Positions 18,589-27,790 of a DNA stretch of 64,000 nt are shown piece by piece (positions within the stretch are counted from its first letter, which is position 1; the number at the start of each line of letters is the position of its first letter). The notes under the pieces are model-generated. The model was not told the DNA's origin. It ran no database searches and saw nothing but the letters and a program-made list of their open reading frames with translations. The stretch is from Rhizobium sp. BK313. GTDB lineage: Bacteria > Pseudomonadota > Alphaproteobacteria > Rhizobiales > Rhizobiaceae. The stretch spans positions 558,001-622,000 of the forward strand of contig NZ_JACHZQ010000002.1 in NCBI RefSeq assembly GCF_014193655.1. Direction: 5' to 3'. Both the position numbers and the translations under genes were made by a program.

Positions 18589-19207
18589 GAATTTTGTGCG
18601 GCGCCTTCGAAAGGCCTGAGAGGCCGGGCTGCCATAACCTCTTCGTCCGCGATCTGCTTGGCTTGTCTGTTGTCATGGTCAGAGCGGAACGGGAATTAAC
18701 GCTGCCACGGGGCGGATCGAAGGGCCGATTGGGCACGGGTTTGCGCCCGCCCGCGTCAGGCGCGAAAGACGCGAACGCGATATTGCTCACGTGCCGTCAT
18801 CGTTATTGAAAAAGCTCCGGCGGACATGGTGGCTCGTCCTTCGGTAATGACAGGTCGACGTCTCGCTCGACTGACTAAAAGTGCCTGTTGCTTTACGAGT
18901 AGCCAGTCGAATATCTGGCTCAACCGAAGGAGGATGCCGGTAATTGCGTCGAGACCTTAGAGCGCCTCACGCAATGCAAAGCTCAGGCCGAGGCCTGAGC
19001 TTGAGGATGGCAAAGCCTTTCGAGACGAGGGCTGCAAGCGCCTTTGTCGGCTGATAATCCATCCAATGCGTTTCGCAGCCCTGCATATGACTTAGTGTGC
19101 CCCGAACGGGAAAGATGGCCGCATTGTCATTGCCATAATTCGACACCGTGCTGCACGATGCTGATCACCCGTTCCATAGAGGTCTCGATTGCATTCGATG
19201 GAGACGC
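18589..19207. other. Intergenic region without recognisable gene
   Basis: About 620 bases between the TetR operon promoter and the end of the sugar operon. Reading frames here have no plausible ribosome-binding sites or family resemblance. The only structure noticed is the inverted repeat at 18979-19002. Confidence 0.5.
18979..19002. repeat. Perfect inverted repeat, 11-bp arms, 2-base centre
   Basis: AAGCTCAGGCC (18979-18989), then GA, then its exact complement GGCCTGAGCTT (18992-19002). As RNA it would form a GC-rich hairpin. It lies about 200 bases past the stop of the SIS gene and could stop or stabilise that transcript, although no T-run follows. Confidence 0.5.
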
Positions 19208-20161
19208 TCATGCCAGCTTCACAACCTTCGTTAGGTGACGGGGCGAGACAGTATCAATTTTTCTGGATTGCGCGGAACGTTCCCCAAGGATTTGCAGGCC
19301 AGGTAGCACGCAAAGACCGACAAGCGCGGGATCACAGTCGACGGTCAGTTCAAGGTCGGCCGGTCCGCCGAAGCCGATGACGACTGCGCCCTTTTCCCTC
19401 AATTCCTCGACCAGCTTCGTTTCCGCGGCCTTTTGATCGGCGCTGTACAGCATGACGACGGCCGTCTTTTCATCGACGAGGCTAATTGGCCCGTGGCGAT
19501 ATTCGAGGGGATGGAAGGCCTGCGTCATGACCTGGCTCATCTCCATGAGCTTGAGCGCGCCTTCGAGCGCCACTCCATAGAGAGGACCGCTGCCGAGAAA
19601 GACGAAGTGAGACCGGTTGGCGATGACGCCGGGCAAGGCGGCATCAAGATCATCAGCGAGGCGGTGTGCCGACTTGACGATCGAGTGCGGAATTTCCTGT
19701 CCGATCATCTGCATGCCGAGCAGCAGCATGAGGCTCGCGGAAACCGTCATGACGATTCCCTCGTCCGGATGGGTCTCAGCCTTGATCAAGAAATCGCAAT
19801 TCTTCGCCAGGGAACTCTCAGGCTCCACCGTCACGGCGGTTACGGAGGCGCCGGCTGCGCGACTGGCCTTGGCGGCTGCGACTGTCTCGGTCGTTTCGCC
19901 GCTGCGCGAGAGGGCCACCACATGCGTCTCCCGCCAGCGCGGCCAGAAGGCGCCTGGACGGTTCAGCCACTCGGCGCCCGGCGCCGCAATCGCCGGGCGG
20001 CCGGCCATATTGGAATATGCCGCAAGTGACAGAGCAAGATTGTAGGATGTTCCGCAACCGACGAAGACCGTCAGTTCGGCGTCGTGTGGGGCGGATGTTG
20101 AACCGATTGCTTTTTCCCAATAGGGAAATTGCTCAAAGATCACCTTTTCCGTCGTATTCAT
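19208..20161 (-). CDS. SIS-domain sugar isomerase/deaminase (GlmS C-terminal-like)
   Basis: A 317-residue protein with two SIS domains and no glutaminase domain. FVGCGTSYNLAL (about 32-43) and ALSRSGETTET (about 83-93) are the phosphosugar-binding loops; EYRHGPISLV and the ending SPRHLTKVV match the isomerase half of glucosamine-6-phosphate synthase. Relatives include AgaS and FrlB, which deaminate or deglycate aminosugar 6-phosphates. With a BadF-type kinase and a CUT1 importer in the same operon, an amino-sugar or glycated substrate is likely. It is the last gene, 12 bases after the permease. Confidence 0.85.
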   Translation of the reverse strand: MNTTEKVIFEQFPYWEKAIGSTSAPHDAELTVFVGCGTSYNLALSLAAYSNMAGRPAIAAPGAEWLNRPGAFWPRWRETHVVALSRSGETTETVAAAKASRAAGASVTAVTVEPESSLAKNCDFLIKAETHPDEGIVMTVSASLMLLLGMQMIGQEIPHSIVKSAHRLADDLDAALPGVIANRSHFVFLGSGPLYGVALEGALKLMEMSQVMTQAFHPLEYRHGPISLVDEKTAVVMLYSADQKAAETKLVEELREKGAVVIGFGGPADLELTVDCDPALVGLCVLPGLQILGERSAQSRKIDTVSPRHLTKVVKLA

Positions 20162-20173
20162 ACTGTCTCCGAT

Positions 20174-21034
20174 TCATTTGACCGAACCTGCCAGCAGTCC
20201 GCTGACGAGGTATCGGTTGAGGAAAATGACGACCAGGGCAGGGATGACGATGGCAATCGCTCCGCTTGCCGTGATCAGCCCATAGTCGATGAAGTTCTTG
20301 GTGACGAATTCGGGGATCAGCACCGTCAACGGCTTCGTCGCCTGCGGCGAGAAGATGAGCGGGACGAGATACTGACCCCAGGCACCGAGAAATGTCAGGA
20401 TCGCCGCTGCGGTCAGGCCAGGCCCCGCCAGTGGCAGCACGATTTTGAAGAAGATGTAGAGGCGACCGGCTCCGTCGAGCTGGGCGGCCTCCTCCAGTGA
20501 GATCGGCAAGGCCTCAAAAACGCTCCGCAACAGCCAGAGGGAGAGGGGCAGATAGGCTGATACATAGATCAGCGCGACGCCCACATAGGTATCGACAAGC
20601 TGGAGGCTGATCATGATCCGGTAAAGCGGGATCAAGACGGCATATGCCGGAATTGCCAGCGTTGCCACTACTGCGGCAAAGAGGAACTGCCGACCGGGAA
20701 ACTGCAGGCGCGTGAAAGCGTAGGCGCCCAGAGCGGAGATTGCGACACAAAGGATCGTGGCAGCGGTCGACGTTACGATGCTGTTGACCAGCGCCGCGCG
20801 AAACTGCGCCCACACCTCGACGCCGCCAATGCGCGCAATATTGATGCCGAGGAGCCGGGAGAATTGATCAAGCGTGAAGTGTTGCGGGAAGAAATTAATC
20901 GGACGCGCCGAGAAATCCTCGGTGGGCGTGACGGAGCTTGCGATCGTCCAGTAGATCGGGCCCAACGACCAGATCAATAGGAGCGCAACGCCGGTCCAGA
21001 TCAACAAATGATATCCGAGGCTTTGTTTCATCAC
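20174..21034 (-). CDS. CUT1 sugar ABC transporter permease (MalG type)
   Basis: A 286-residue inner-membrane permease with six helices. The segment SLEEAAQLDGAGRLYIFFKI is the EAA motif that contacts the ATPase. It overlaps the partner permease by four bases. Together with the upstream MalF-type gene and the binding protein it forms the importer for this operon. No ATPase gene accompanies it. Confident family call. Confidence 0.9.
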   Translation of the reverse strand: MMKQSLGYHLLIWTGVALLLIWSLGPIYWTIASSVTPTEDFSARPINFFPQHFTLDQFSRLLGINIARIGGVEVWAQFRAALVNSIVTSTAATILCVAISALGAYAFTRLQFPGRQFLFAAVVATLAIPAYAVLIPLYRIMISLQLVDTYVGVALIYVSAYLPLSLWLLRSVFEALPISLEEAAQLDGAGRLYIFFKIVLPLAGPGLTAAAILTFLGAWGQYLVPLIFSPQATKPLTVLIPEFVTKNFIDYGLITASGAIAIVIPALVVIFLNRYLVSGLLAGSVK

Positions 21035-21948
21035 TCGAACCTCGTGTTGCGGTAGACACGAAGGACGTAGACGAGGGAAACAAGCAGCGACACGAGCGTG
21101 ATCACGACCGAAAGCGCCATCCCGTAGGAGAAGCGGAGATTTTGGAACGTCTCAAGGTAGATTTGGACGAGGACGGGCCGCGTCTCAAGACTGGTGCCGG
21201 CAAGCACCCAGGCTTCATCAAATAGATTGAAGGCGTTGACGGTCGCGTTGGTCATGGCAACGGCAATGGCGCTGCGCACCAGCGGCAGCGTGACCAAGGT
21301 GAACATCTGAAAGCGTGTGGCGCCATCGATGCGGGCGGCTTCGTAAAGGTGCGTCGGAATGCTCTGCATCGCGGCAAGGACGATGACGACGGTGAGCGGC
21401 ATCATGCGCCAGACATGTACTACGGTGACGGCGATGATCGCGCTGGTGCGGTCGTTGAACCAGACATGGTTTTCGAACGGCAGCCCCATTGCCGAAAGGA
21501 TGCCGTTCAGAAGGCCGGCCCCCGGTTGATAGATCCAAAGCCAGATCACCGAATTGACGACGCCCGGCAGGGCCCAGGGCAAAACGACGGCGGCGAGCAG
21601 CCATTGCCGCCCGACCTTGACCTGATTGATAAGGGCAGCGGCAAGCACCCCGAAAACGGTCTCGGCAGTAACTGCAAGGACGACATAGAGAAGTGTATTG
21701 ATCCAGGTCGTCGCCAGTTGGCCATCGGACAACATGCGGGTGTAGTTTTCCAGGCCGACGAAAGGGGTGCCCGCCTGCATCGGATTGACCCGGTGCAGGC
21801 TGTCCCAAAAGGTTCTTGCAACAGGGTAGAAGACGAGCGCCGCCATGCAAATGAGGATTGGGGAGACGAGCAGCAGGCCGAGCATGGTGTCGGCGTTGAC
21901 GCCGACCCCACGCCTGCTTCTGACGCCCACGGAGGCGACGACCGTCAT
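21031..21948 (-). CDS. CUT1 sugar ABC transporter permease (MalF type)
   Basis: A 305-residue permease with six helices preceded by a short cytoplasmic head. The EAA loop reads HLYEAARIDGATRFQMFTLV. It starts inside the end of the binding-protein gene (four-base overlap) and ends inside the next permease, so the three are tightly coupled. MalF-type subunit of an oligosaccharide or amino-sugar importer. Confidence 0.9.
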   Translation of the reverse strand: MTVVASVGVRSRRGVGVNADTMLGLLLVSPILICMAALVFYPVARTFWDSLHRVNPMQAGTPFVGLENYTRMLSDGQLATTWINTLLYVVLAVTAETVFGVLAAALINQVKVGRQWLLAAVVLPWALPGVVNSVIWLWIYQPGAGLLNGILSAMGLPFENHVWFNDRTSAIIAVTVVHVWRMMPLTVVIVLAAMQSIPTHLYEAARIDGATRFQMFTLVTLPLVRSAIAVAMTNATVNAFNLFDEAWVLAGTSLETRPVLVQIYLETFQNLRFSYGMALSVVITLVSLLVSLVYVLRVYRNTRFE

Positions 21949-23201
21949 TGCGCCATCGCCTGCTTTGCCGCGTCGGCGATGCTTTGCATGGCCTGGTCAA
22001 CCGTCATCTGGCCTTTGGCGGCACTATTGATGGCGGTGTTCACAGCGCTCGAGAATTGCGGATACCAAGGTGGCGTACCCTGCGGAAACAGCGCCTCGAC
22101 GGTCTTCGATTGCGCCACCAGCGTATCGCCGCTGTGCAGGTCACCGGACGCGTTGAGCTCGGACAGAGCCGATGTGCGGGTCGGCAGGAAGCCATTGACG
22201 AAGTTCTTCTTCTGGAAATCCTTGCTGGTGAACCACTTGATGAAGGCGATCGCCGCCTCCTTGTGCTGCGAGGTGTTGGGAATGGCAAGCGCCTCCGGCA
22301 GGCCGAAGGTGCGTGTTTCGCCGCTTGCAGTCGGCACGAGGATCGCCCCCGCCTGACCGGCGATCTTCGATTGCTTCGGGTCGTTCATCGTCCCCAACCG
22401 GCCCGGCTCCCCCGAGATCATGATGCTGGTAATGCCCTGCGAGAACATGCCCTCGTTGATCTGGGTATCCTTAAGGCCAGTCGAAGCGGGGTCGACGAGC
22501 CCATCCTTCAGCAGCATAAGCTCGAATGCCAAGGCTTTATAGCCAGCCGAATCCGGCGTGGTGAACAGCGGATTGAAATCCTTGTCGAACAGCTCACCGC
22601 CGAAAGCCTTGGTCAGCAGATACCAGCTGGTCGAGGCGCCCTCGGTCGGCGAAAGCGGCAGACCGATGGGGTAGTTGGAGATGCCCTTCGACTTGATCTG
22701 CTTTGCTGCGGCCACCAGTTCGTCCAGCGTCTTCGGCATTTGCGTGATACCCGCATCAGCAAAATGTTTTTTGTTGATGAGCATGACGCGGAAGTCGTTG
22801 GTATAGGGAACGCCGAGTAATTTGCCGTCGACCGTGAAGATCGAGGACACGCCGATATCCTTGACGGTGTCGGCATCGATCACGTCGTTGAGCGGCATAT
22901 ACCAGCCGGCGGCGCTGAACTGGCCCGTCCATGACCAGTCGAACTCCGTGACGTCCGCGGGCGCTGTGCCGGCGATCAACGCGGTGACCAACTTCGGGCG
23001 AATGTCGTCCCAGGATAATGTCTGCAGGTCGACGTGGATGCCGGTTTGGGCCTCGAAGTCAGCCGGGATATTCGGTCCCTGCGGCGAGGGCATCAGTACT
23101 GTGATCGATTGGCCGGCAAGCGGCTTTGCATCCTGGCCGGCTGCCGGAACGGCGGCTATCAGGGCTGCGGCTACTGTCAGCGGCAAAATGAGTTTACGCA
23201 T
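21945..23201 (-). CDS. CUT1 sugar-binding protein
   Basis: About 418 residues. The N terminus MRKLILPLTVAAALIAAVPA is a Sec signal, with cleavage near AAG-QDA at about residue 23. The rest fits the large extracellular solute-binding fold (MalE-like, SBP_bac_1). ATG 23201 is chosen because the signal begins there and it overlaps the kinase stop; the longer frame adds 31 residues unlike a signal. It captures the sugar in the periplasm for the two permeases. The ligand is unknown; the kinase and SIS neighbours point to an amino sugar or a derivative. Confidence 0.88.
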   Translation of the reverse strand: MRKLILPLTVAAALIAAVPAAGQDAKPLAGQSITVLMPSPQGPNIPADFEAQTGIHVDLQTLSWDDIRPKLVTALIAGTAPADVTEFDWSWTGQFSAAGWYMPLNDVIDADTVKDIGVSSIFTVDGKLLGVPYTNDFRVMLINKKHFADAGITQMPKTLDELVAAAKQIKSKGISNYPIGLPLSPTEGASTSWYLLTKAFGGELFDKDFNPLFTTPDSAGYKALAFELMLLKDGLVDPASTGLKDTQINEGMFSQGITSIMISGEPGRLGTMNDPKQSKIAGQAGAILVPTASGETRTFGLPEALAIPNTSQHKEAAIAFIKWFTSKDFQKKNFVNGFLPTRTSALSELNASGDLHSGDTLVAQSKTVEALFPQGTPPWYPQFSSAVNTAINSAAKGQMTVDQAMQSIADAAKQAMAQ

Positions 23202-24192
23202 GTTCCCATCTTTCCTTGTTATTGAGGTCTGCATCGCCTGAATATGCCGCCGCAGCTTTCGCCGTGGCGGCGATTTGCCCGATCCAGCCTTCATCTATCG
23301 GCCAGTCGAGAAGTTGGGCCGCAGCCAGCAAGGCGCCGCCAATGGGAGGAAGTCTTGGTGCAATCGCCGGCCGACCGATGCGCTGTTCGAGCGCCGCAAG
23401 CAGCAGGCGGCTGGAAAAGGTACCGCCGGCATAGGTCCAATCGGTCCCCGGATCACAATGTCCGGCAATAGCTTGGTGATGTTTTGCGAGTTCATCGGCT
23501 GCCTGTTCAATCAGCCGGGTGGCGCCTTCGTCGCCGCCCCGCGCCACGCGGTCGACGAGAATGGAAAGCGCCGCGATGTCGGCGCGCCGATTGGTAAGCT
23601 CGCTGACCCAGCCCGCCAGCCCGTTGACGGGATCGGAGCTATCAATATCAAGGTAGTCAAATATCTCTTTCGCCAGCGCCGTGGGTGGAGCGCGCCCATC
23701 GAGACTTTGGCTGATAAGCCGCAGGGCTGCTCGGCCGATCCAATGGCTGCTACCCTCGTCTCCGATCACATCGCCCCATCCACCGACACGTGAGGATGCG
23801 CCGGCCTTATTGCGAGCCCAGGCCATCGAGCCCGTGCCGGAAAGGAGCAAAATACCCGGCTCGCCGGCAAAAGCGCCGAGATGGGCCGCATCGACGTCAT
23901 TGAGCACCTCTTGGCGCACAGTCGGAAAGGCCTGCGTGACCGCTTCGCGCTGTAGCTCGGAAAGGCGGGCCACTTCGCCATAAGCCGGCAGGGCGGCGGC
24001 GACCGCCGCCAATTGTCGCTCCTTCAGAAACGGGTGGAGATGTTTATCCAGCTCCTGGCGCCAGTTCGGATTGTCCATCGGATTGACGCCGCCGCCGCGC
24101 GAGCTCCGCAGAATTCGGCCAGTCCGGTCCGCAAGCGCAACGAGCACTTTGCTGCCGCCGCCATCGATGCCGAGGATCAGGTCGTCGGTCAT
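23194..24192 (-). CDS. BadF/BadG-type ATPase, probable N-acetylhexosamine kinase
   Basis: About 332 residues of the ASKHA fold. LILGIDGGGSKVLVALAD is the phosphate-1 loop, GILLLSGTGSMAW the phosphate-2 loop, and VGGWGDVIGDEGSS a strong signature shared with N-acetylglucosamine kinases of the BadF/BadG/BcrA/BcrD family. It would phosphorylate the incoming sugar for the SIS-domain enzyme. ATG 24192 overlaps the DeoR stop (ATGA). Family is certain; the sugar is inferred from family and context. Confidence 0.85.
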   Translation of the reverse strand: MTDDLILGIDGGGSKVLVALADRTGRILRSSRGGGVNPMDNPNWRQELDKHLHPFLKERQLAAVAAALPAYGEVARLSELQREAVTQAFPTVRQEVLNDVDAAHLGAFAGEPGILLLSGTGSMAWARNKAGASSRVGGWGDVIGDEGSSHWIGRAALRLISQSLDGRAPPTALAKEIFDYLDIDSSDPVNGLAGWVSELTNRRADIAALSILVDRVARGGDEGATRLIEQAADELAKHHQAIAGHCDPGTDWTYAGGTFSSRLLLAALEQRIGRPAIAPRLPPIGGALLAAAQLLDWPIDEGWIGQIAATAKAAAAYSGDADLNNKERWEHA

Positions 24193-24983
24193 TCTCTTGC
24201 TCCCAAGTCCGCGATGGTCGCTTCGACACCGAGATTCTCGAGCTCGCCGCGCCAACGCTGCGACAGCCCCGCATCGGTGATCACCTTCGCGGTATTCAAT
24301 GGCGCGACCTTGTAGGTCGCTGTGGTTCCGAATTTCGAGGAATCGGTCAGGACGAACCGATGGGCCGAACGGGTGAGCATCCGTTTGTTCAGGCTCGCTT
24401 CTGCGCTGTCCACACTGTAGATCGCCCCATCGGGGCTGATTGCGCTGGCGCCGAGAAAGAGCTGGTCGAACCAGATTGTTTCCAACATCGCCTCGGCCTG
24501 CGGACCTACAAGCGAGGCATTTTCGCTACGCAACTGTCCGCCCAGCAGTACGACGTCGAGGTTCGGAATGTTGAGGAATTCCTGCGCAACCGTCAGGCCG
24601 TTGGTGAAGATTCGAAGTGGCATCGGGTTGATACGAATGAGGCGGGCAAGCTGGAGGACGGTTGTGCCTGCGTCGAGAAAAATCGCTGTGTGCGGCGCAA
24701 GCAGATCATAGGCGGCCGTCGCTATTGCGCGTTTGGCCGACAGATGCCGCTTGGCCCGCTCCTGAAACGCAAGTTCTACGGAAGAGCCCTCGGCAATGCG
24801 CGCGCCGCCATGGACTCGGTCGATCGCACCTTCTCGCTCCAGAATCTGCAAGTCCCGCCGTACCGTTGCGAGCGACGCGCCGATGGCGTCGGCAAGGGTC
24901 TGAATCGTTGAAAATCCATTCGCATAGAGGTGGCTGCGAATGGCGTCGAGGCGATCGACCTTTATCCCTCCGGCCTGGCTCAC
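24189..24983 (-). CDS. DeoR/GlpR-family transcriptional regulator
   Basis: A 264-residue regulator with an N-terminal helix-turn-helix (TIQTLADAIGASLATVRRDL, about 27-46) and the phosphosugar-sensing DeoRC domain (FLDAGTTVLQLAR near 100; ILVTD-like FVLTDSSKFG near 215). The GTG start has GGGAGA 8 bases upstream. First gene of the operon, so probably autoregulatory, responding to a sugar phosphate made by the kinase. A candidate operator lies upstream at 25038-25075. Confidence 0.88.
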   Translation of the reverse strand: MSQAGGIKVDRLDAIRSHLYANGFSTIQTLADAIGASLATVRRDLQILEREGAIDRVHGGARIAEGSSVELAFQERAKRHLSAKRAIATAAYDLLAPHTAIFLDAGTTVLQLARLIRINPMPLRIFTNGLTVAQEFLNIPNLDVVLLGGQLRSENASLVGPQAEAMLETIWFDQLFLGASAISPDGAIYSVDSAEASLNKRMLTRSAHRFVLTDSSKFGTTATYKVAPLNTAKVITDAGLSQRWRGELENLGVEATIADLGARE

Positions 24984-25037
24984 CGAATGATCTCCCTGCT
25001 TCCGTCGCGCTCAATTCAATCAGATTTTCACCCGATC

Positions 25038-25075
25038 AGATCAATGTCAATCACCAATATGACGCTTTTTGATCT
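25038..25075. promoter_or_regulatory. Candidate DeoR operator: AGATCAA/TTGATCT inverted repeat
   Basis: AGATCAA at 25038-25044 and its complement TTGATCT at 25069-25075, about 55-90 bases before the DeoR gene, inside an AT-rich stretch typical of a promoter. The arms are 24 bases apart, so two sites or a looped site are possible. Inference from position. Confidence 0.35.
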
Positions 25076-25479
25076 AATTGCTTCGTGACCGATCGAAAGC
25101 GAACTGCGCGTGCTCCCGAAAGGGAATGACGCGCTCACCGACGGCAAGCGGCAGCCTGCCGCAGCTCCCAAGGGGATTGGTGGCTGGACCTGGTCTCAGT
25201 GATACTTGGGCAGCATGTTGCCGCGTTGTGCGATCAAGTCGTCAATCAGTTTCCAGATTTGGCCGGTCACTCTGCCACAGCGAAGATGGTCGTGCCTGAC
25301 CTGCTGAGGGCATGTTCAGCGTGCGGTTCGAAACCGCTCAGGCGGTTTTTAGCCACAATAGCGGAGACCAAGGGCGGAACCTTTGATCAATAAGAAAATT
25401 GTGCCTCTGGCGCCTTGCTGCGGTTCAGGGCATCCTGTGATGGCCGAAAATTGTGCTTATGGCAGTTGGAGGAATGCCG
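25076..25479 (+). other. Leader region of the EF-G-like gene
   Basis: About 400 bases without a convincing gene, between the DeoR promoter and the EF-G-like start. It contains the terminator-like structure at 25323-25350 described separately. Small frames here lack ribosome-binding sites. Confidence 0.4.
25323..25350 (+). terminator. Attenuator-like pair of mutually exclusive hairpins
   Basis: GCGGTT (25323-25328), AACCGC (25332-25337) and GCGGTT (25342-25347) followed by TTT. The middle arm can pair with either flank. Pairing with the second gives a GC hairpin, loop TCAG, ending in a T-run: a Rho-independent terminator. Pairing with the first would prevent it. It sits 130 bases before the EF-G-like start, so it could control that gene; this is inferred from sequence alone. 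Confidence 0.4.
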
Positions 25480-27441
25480 ATGCGTTGCTTTACTGTACTT
25501 GGACCTTCGCAGACCGGAAAATCGACGGTCGTTGAAAAGCTCGGCTCCTTGGAGGGGACGCCGAGAAAATCCAGCTCCCCCTATGGACTGAACTTGACAG
25601 AATTCACCTTCGCAGACGAAGCGTGGTGTGCGCTGGATGCGCCAGGACCCAACGAAGCGTTGGCGCATGTACAGCACGCGCTTCTTGCCAGCGACGCCTG
25701 CATCCTGTGTGTTTCTCCGGCTCCTGAGGAGGCTGTGCTCGCCGCGCCCTATTTGCGCGTAATCGAGGCCTCGGAGACGCCATGCATCCTCTTCGTCAAC
25801 CGGATGGACGAACCGAGAGGGCGGCTACGGGATGTGATCGCAGCGCTTCAAGACTACGCCAACCACACCCTTCTGCTTCGCCAGATCCCGATCCGCGAGG
25901 GGGATAGGATCGTCGGCAGTTGCGATCTGATTTCGGAACGGGCGTGGCGCTACCGGGAGGGGCAGACTTCGGCGCTGATCGCGATCCCCGAAAGCGCCGC
26001 CGAACGCGAGCACGAAGCGCGCACCGAACTCCTGGAGCACCTGTCCGAATTCGATGATTGGCTTCTCGAGGAACTGATCGAGGACCGCGAGCCGCCCAGC
26101 GACGCGCTCTATGCCATTTCATCGCGGGTCCTCAGGGAAAACAGGATTATTCCGGTCATGATCGGTGCCGCAAGTCACGGCAACGGCATGATGAGGCTGA
26201 TGAAGGCGCTGCGCCACGAGGCGCCGCCGGTAGGGGTTCTTCGGCAGCGTCTTGCTCATGCGGGCACTGTCGATGAAAGCAAGCTGGCGGCGGTGAGCTT
26301 CCATGCCTACCATCGCCAGAACGTCGGCAAGACGGTGCTCGTGCGCGCACTTGGCGACGGATTGCGGCAAGGCGGATCATTGGGCGGCTCCGGCCTCGGC
26401 GCCGTACAGAATCTCGCAAACGGGCGGTCCAATTCGGCGGTTGTGCCTGCGCCCGGGGATGTGTTTGCGACGGTCAAGTCCGACCACCTGCCTGTCCCTT
26501 CGCTGTTGACATCAGACGCGGTGGTCGCCCCGCCTCAGTGGACGGAGCCACCCACGCCGATGCTTGAAAGGATCCTAGTCCCGGGCAGCGAGCGCGATGA
26601 AAACAAGCTTTCTGAAACGCTGGCAAAACTTTCCGAGACGGATCGCGGCCTAACGGTCTTGCAGGAGGAAAGCACCGGAGCCCAACTCGTCTGCGCCCAG
26701 GGGCCGGTGCATCTGCGCGATCTTTGCAGAACCCTGTCCGATGTCTTTCACATCGAAGTCACCGATCGAACGCCCAGCCCAATCTACCGAGAGACGATCG
26801 CGAAGCCATCTGAAGTTCATTACCGCCACCGCAAACAGACCGGGGGTGCCGGGCAGTTTGCGGATGTGAAGCTCAGCATTCGTCCCAACGAGCGCGGCCG
26901 GGGCTTCACCTTCAGCGAAACCGTCAAGGGCGGCGTCGTTCCGCGCAACTACATCCCTGCCGTCGAAGCGGGCGCGCGCGAAGCGATGGAGAAAGGGCCG
27001 CTCGGCTTCCAGGTCATCGATGTCGGCGTCACGCTTTTCGATGGTCAGCACCATACCGTCGACAGTTCGGAACATGCCTTCCGGACTGCATCGAAAATGG
27101 GAGTGCGACAGGCGCTTTCCGAAGGATCGGCCGTCTTGATGCAGCCGATCTTTCGCAGCGAAATTCACATTCCGTCGGTTCATTCCGGCAGCCTCGTTCA
27201 GATCGTCTCCGCCCTCAAGGGCCAGGTTCTCGGCTTCGACCGGGATGAAGCCGCTAAGGGATGGGACATCTTCCGGGCGCTCGTTCCGGGCAGCGCACTC
27301 GACGATCTGGCGCGGGCGCTGCGCTCGGCGACGCAGGGCATTGGTTATTTTTCCAAGGCCTTCGATCATTTCGAGGAGTTGTATGGCAAGGAAGCAGATG
27401 CCATCGTGAGGGCGCACGAGACACAACGCGTCGAGCACTGA
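25480..27441 (+). CDS. EF-G-like translational GTPase paralogue with degenerate G motifs
   Basis: About 653 residues arranged like elongation factor G: a G domain, domain II (about 275-365), then III-V with RHRKQTGGAGQFADVKL (domain IV) and QIVSALKGQVLGFDRD (domain V). The P loop is GPSQTGKS, the G4 motif NRMD. The G3 motif DTPGH, whose His drives GTP hydrolysis in EF-G, is replaced by LDAPGPNEAL, and the switch-I RGITI is absent. GTP hydrolysis may be weak or lost. It belongs to the EF-G-like family found in alphaproteobacteria; the role is not established. ATG 25480 is chosen for GGAGGA six bases upstream. Confidence 0.85.
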   Translation: MRCFTVLGPSQTGKSTVVEKLGSLEGTPRKSSSPYGLNLTEFTFADEAWCALDAPGPNEALAHVQHALLASDACILCVSPAPEEAVLAAPYLRVIEASETPCILFVNRMDEPRGRLRDVIAALQDYANHTLLLRQIPIREGDRIVGSCDLISERAWRYREGQTSALIAIPESAAEREHEARTELLEHLSEFDDWLLEELIEDREPPSDALYAISSRVLRENRIIPVMIGAASHGNGMMRLMKALRHEAPPVGVLRQRLAHAGTVDESKLAAVSFHAYHRQNVGKTVLVRALGDGLRQGGSLGGSGLGAVQNLANGRSNSAVVPAPGDVFATVKSDHLPVPSLLTSDAVVAPPQWTEPPTPMLERILVPGSERDENKLSETLAKLSETDRGLTVLQEESTGAQLVCAQGPVHLRDLCRTLSDVFHIEVTDRTPSPIYRETIAKPSEVHYRHRKQTGGAGQFADVKLSIRPNERGRGFTFSETVKGGVVPRNYIPAVEAGAREAMEKGPLGFQVIDVGVTLFDGQHHTVDSSEHAFRTASKMGVRQALSEGSAVLMQPIFRSEIHIPSVHSGSLVQIVSALKGQVLGFDRDEAAKGWDIFRALVPGSALDDLARALRSATQGIGYFSKAFDHFEELYGKEADAIVRAHETQRVEH

Positions 27442-27790
27442 AACATAGTCGGCAAGACGCTCACGACCGTTTCGCAGGGCGCGCCTTAGCGATATTCCTT
27501 GCGCAACAGATGATCGGAAGCAGGATTAAGTTCCGGCCTTAGGGAACACGATGTCGATGCTGTTGGCGGTCCATAAAGCGGCAGTGGATCGCGCAGAAAT
27601 GACGAGCGCGGAAATCTATCACACGCCCGCCATTGCTCGGTCCGCCGCAAAGCGCCCAGGGCACCCCGTAGCTAGAGTCGCCAAACAGAAAGTTAATAGC
27701 CCATGCGAATATCTTTCGGGCTATCGCATTCTCTGTGATAGTGCGGCAATTCCTATCGATAACATCGTGTTTGCCCGGGCGACGCCGACG
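27442..27790. other. Intergenic region, nothing recognised
   Basis: About 350 bases between the EF-G-like gene and a small minus-strand gene. The 82-codon frame starting at 27551 has no family resemblance and no good ribosome-binding site. No hairpin of note. Confidence 0.5.

Noticed and set aside
25322..25338. tRNA T-arm-like sequence GCGGTTCGAAACCGC
   Set aside because: The outer base pair does not form and no acceptor, anticodon or D-arm partners are found upstream; it is better explained as one arm of the attenuator-like structure.
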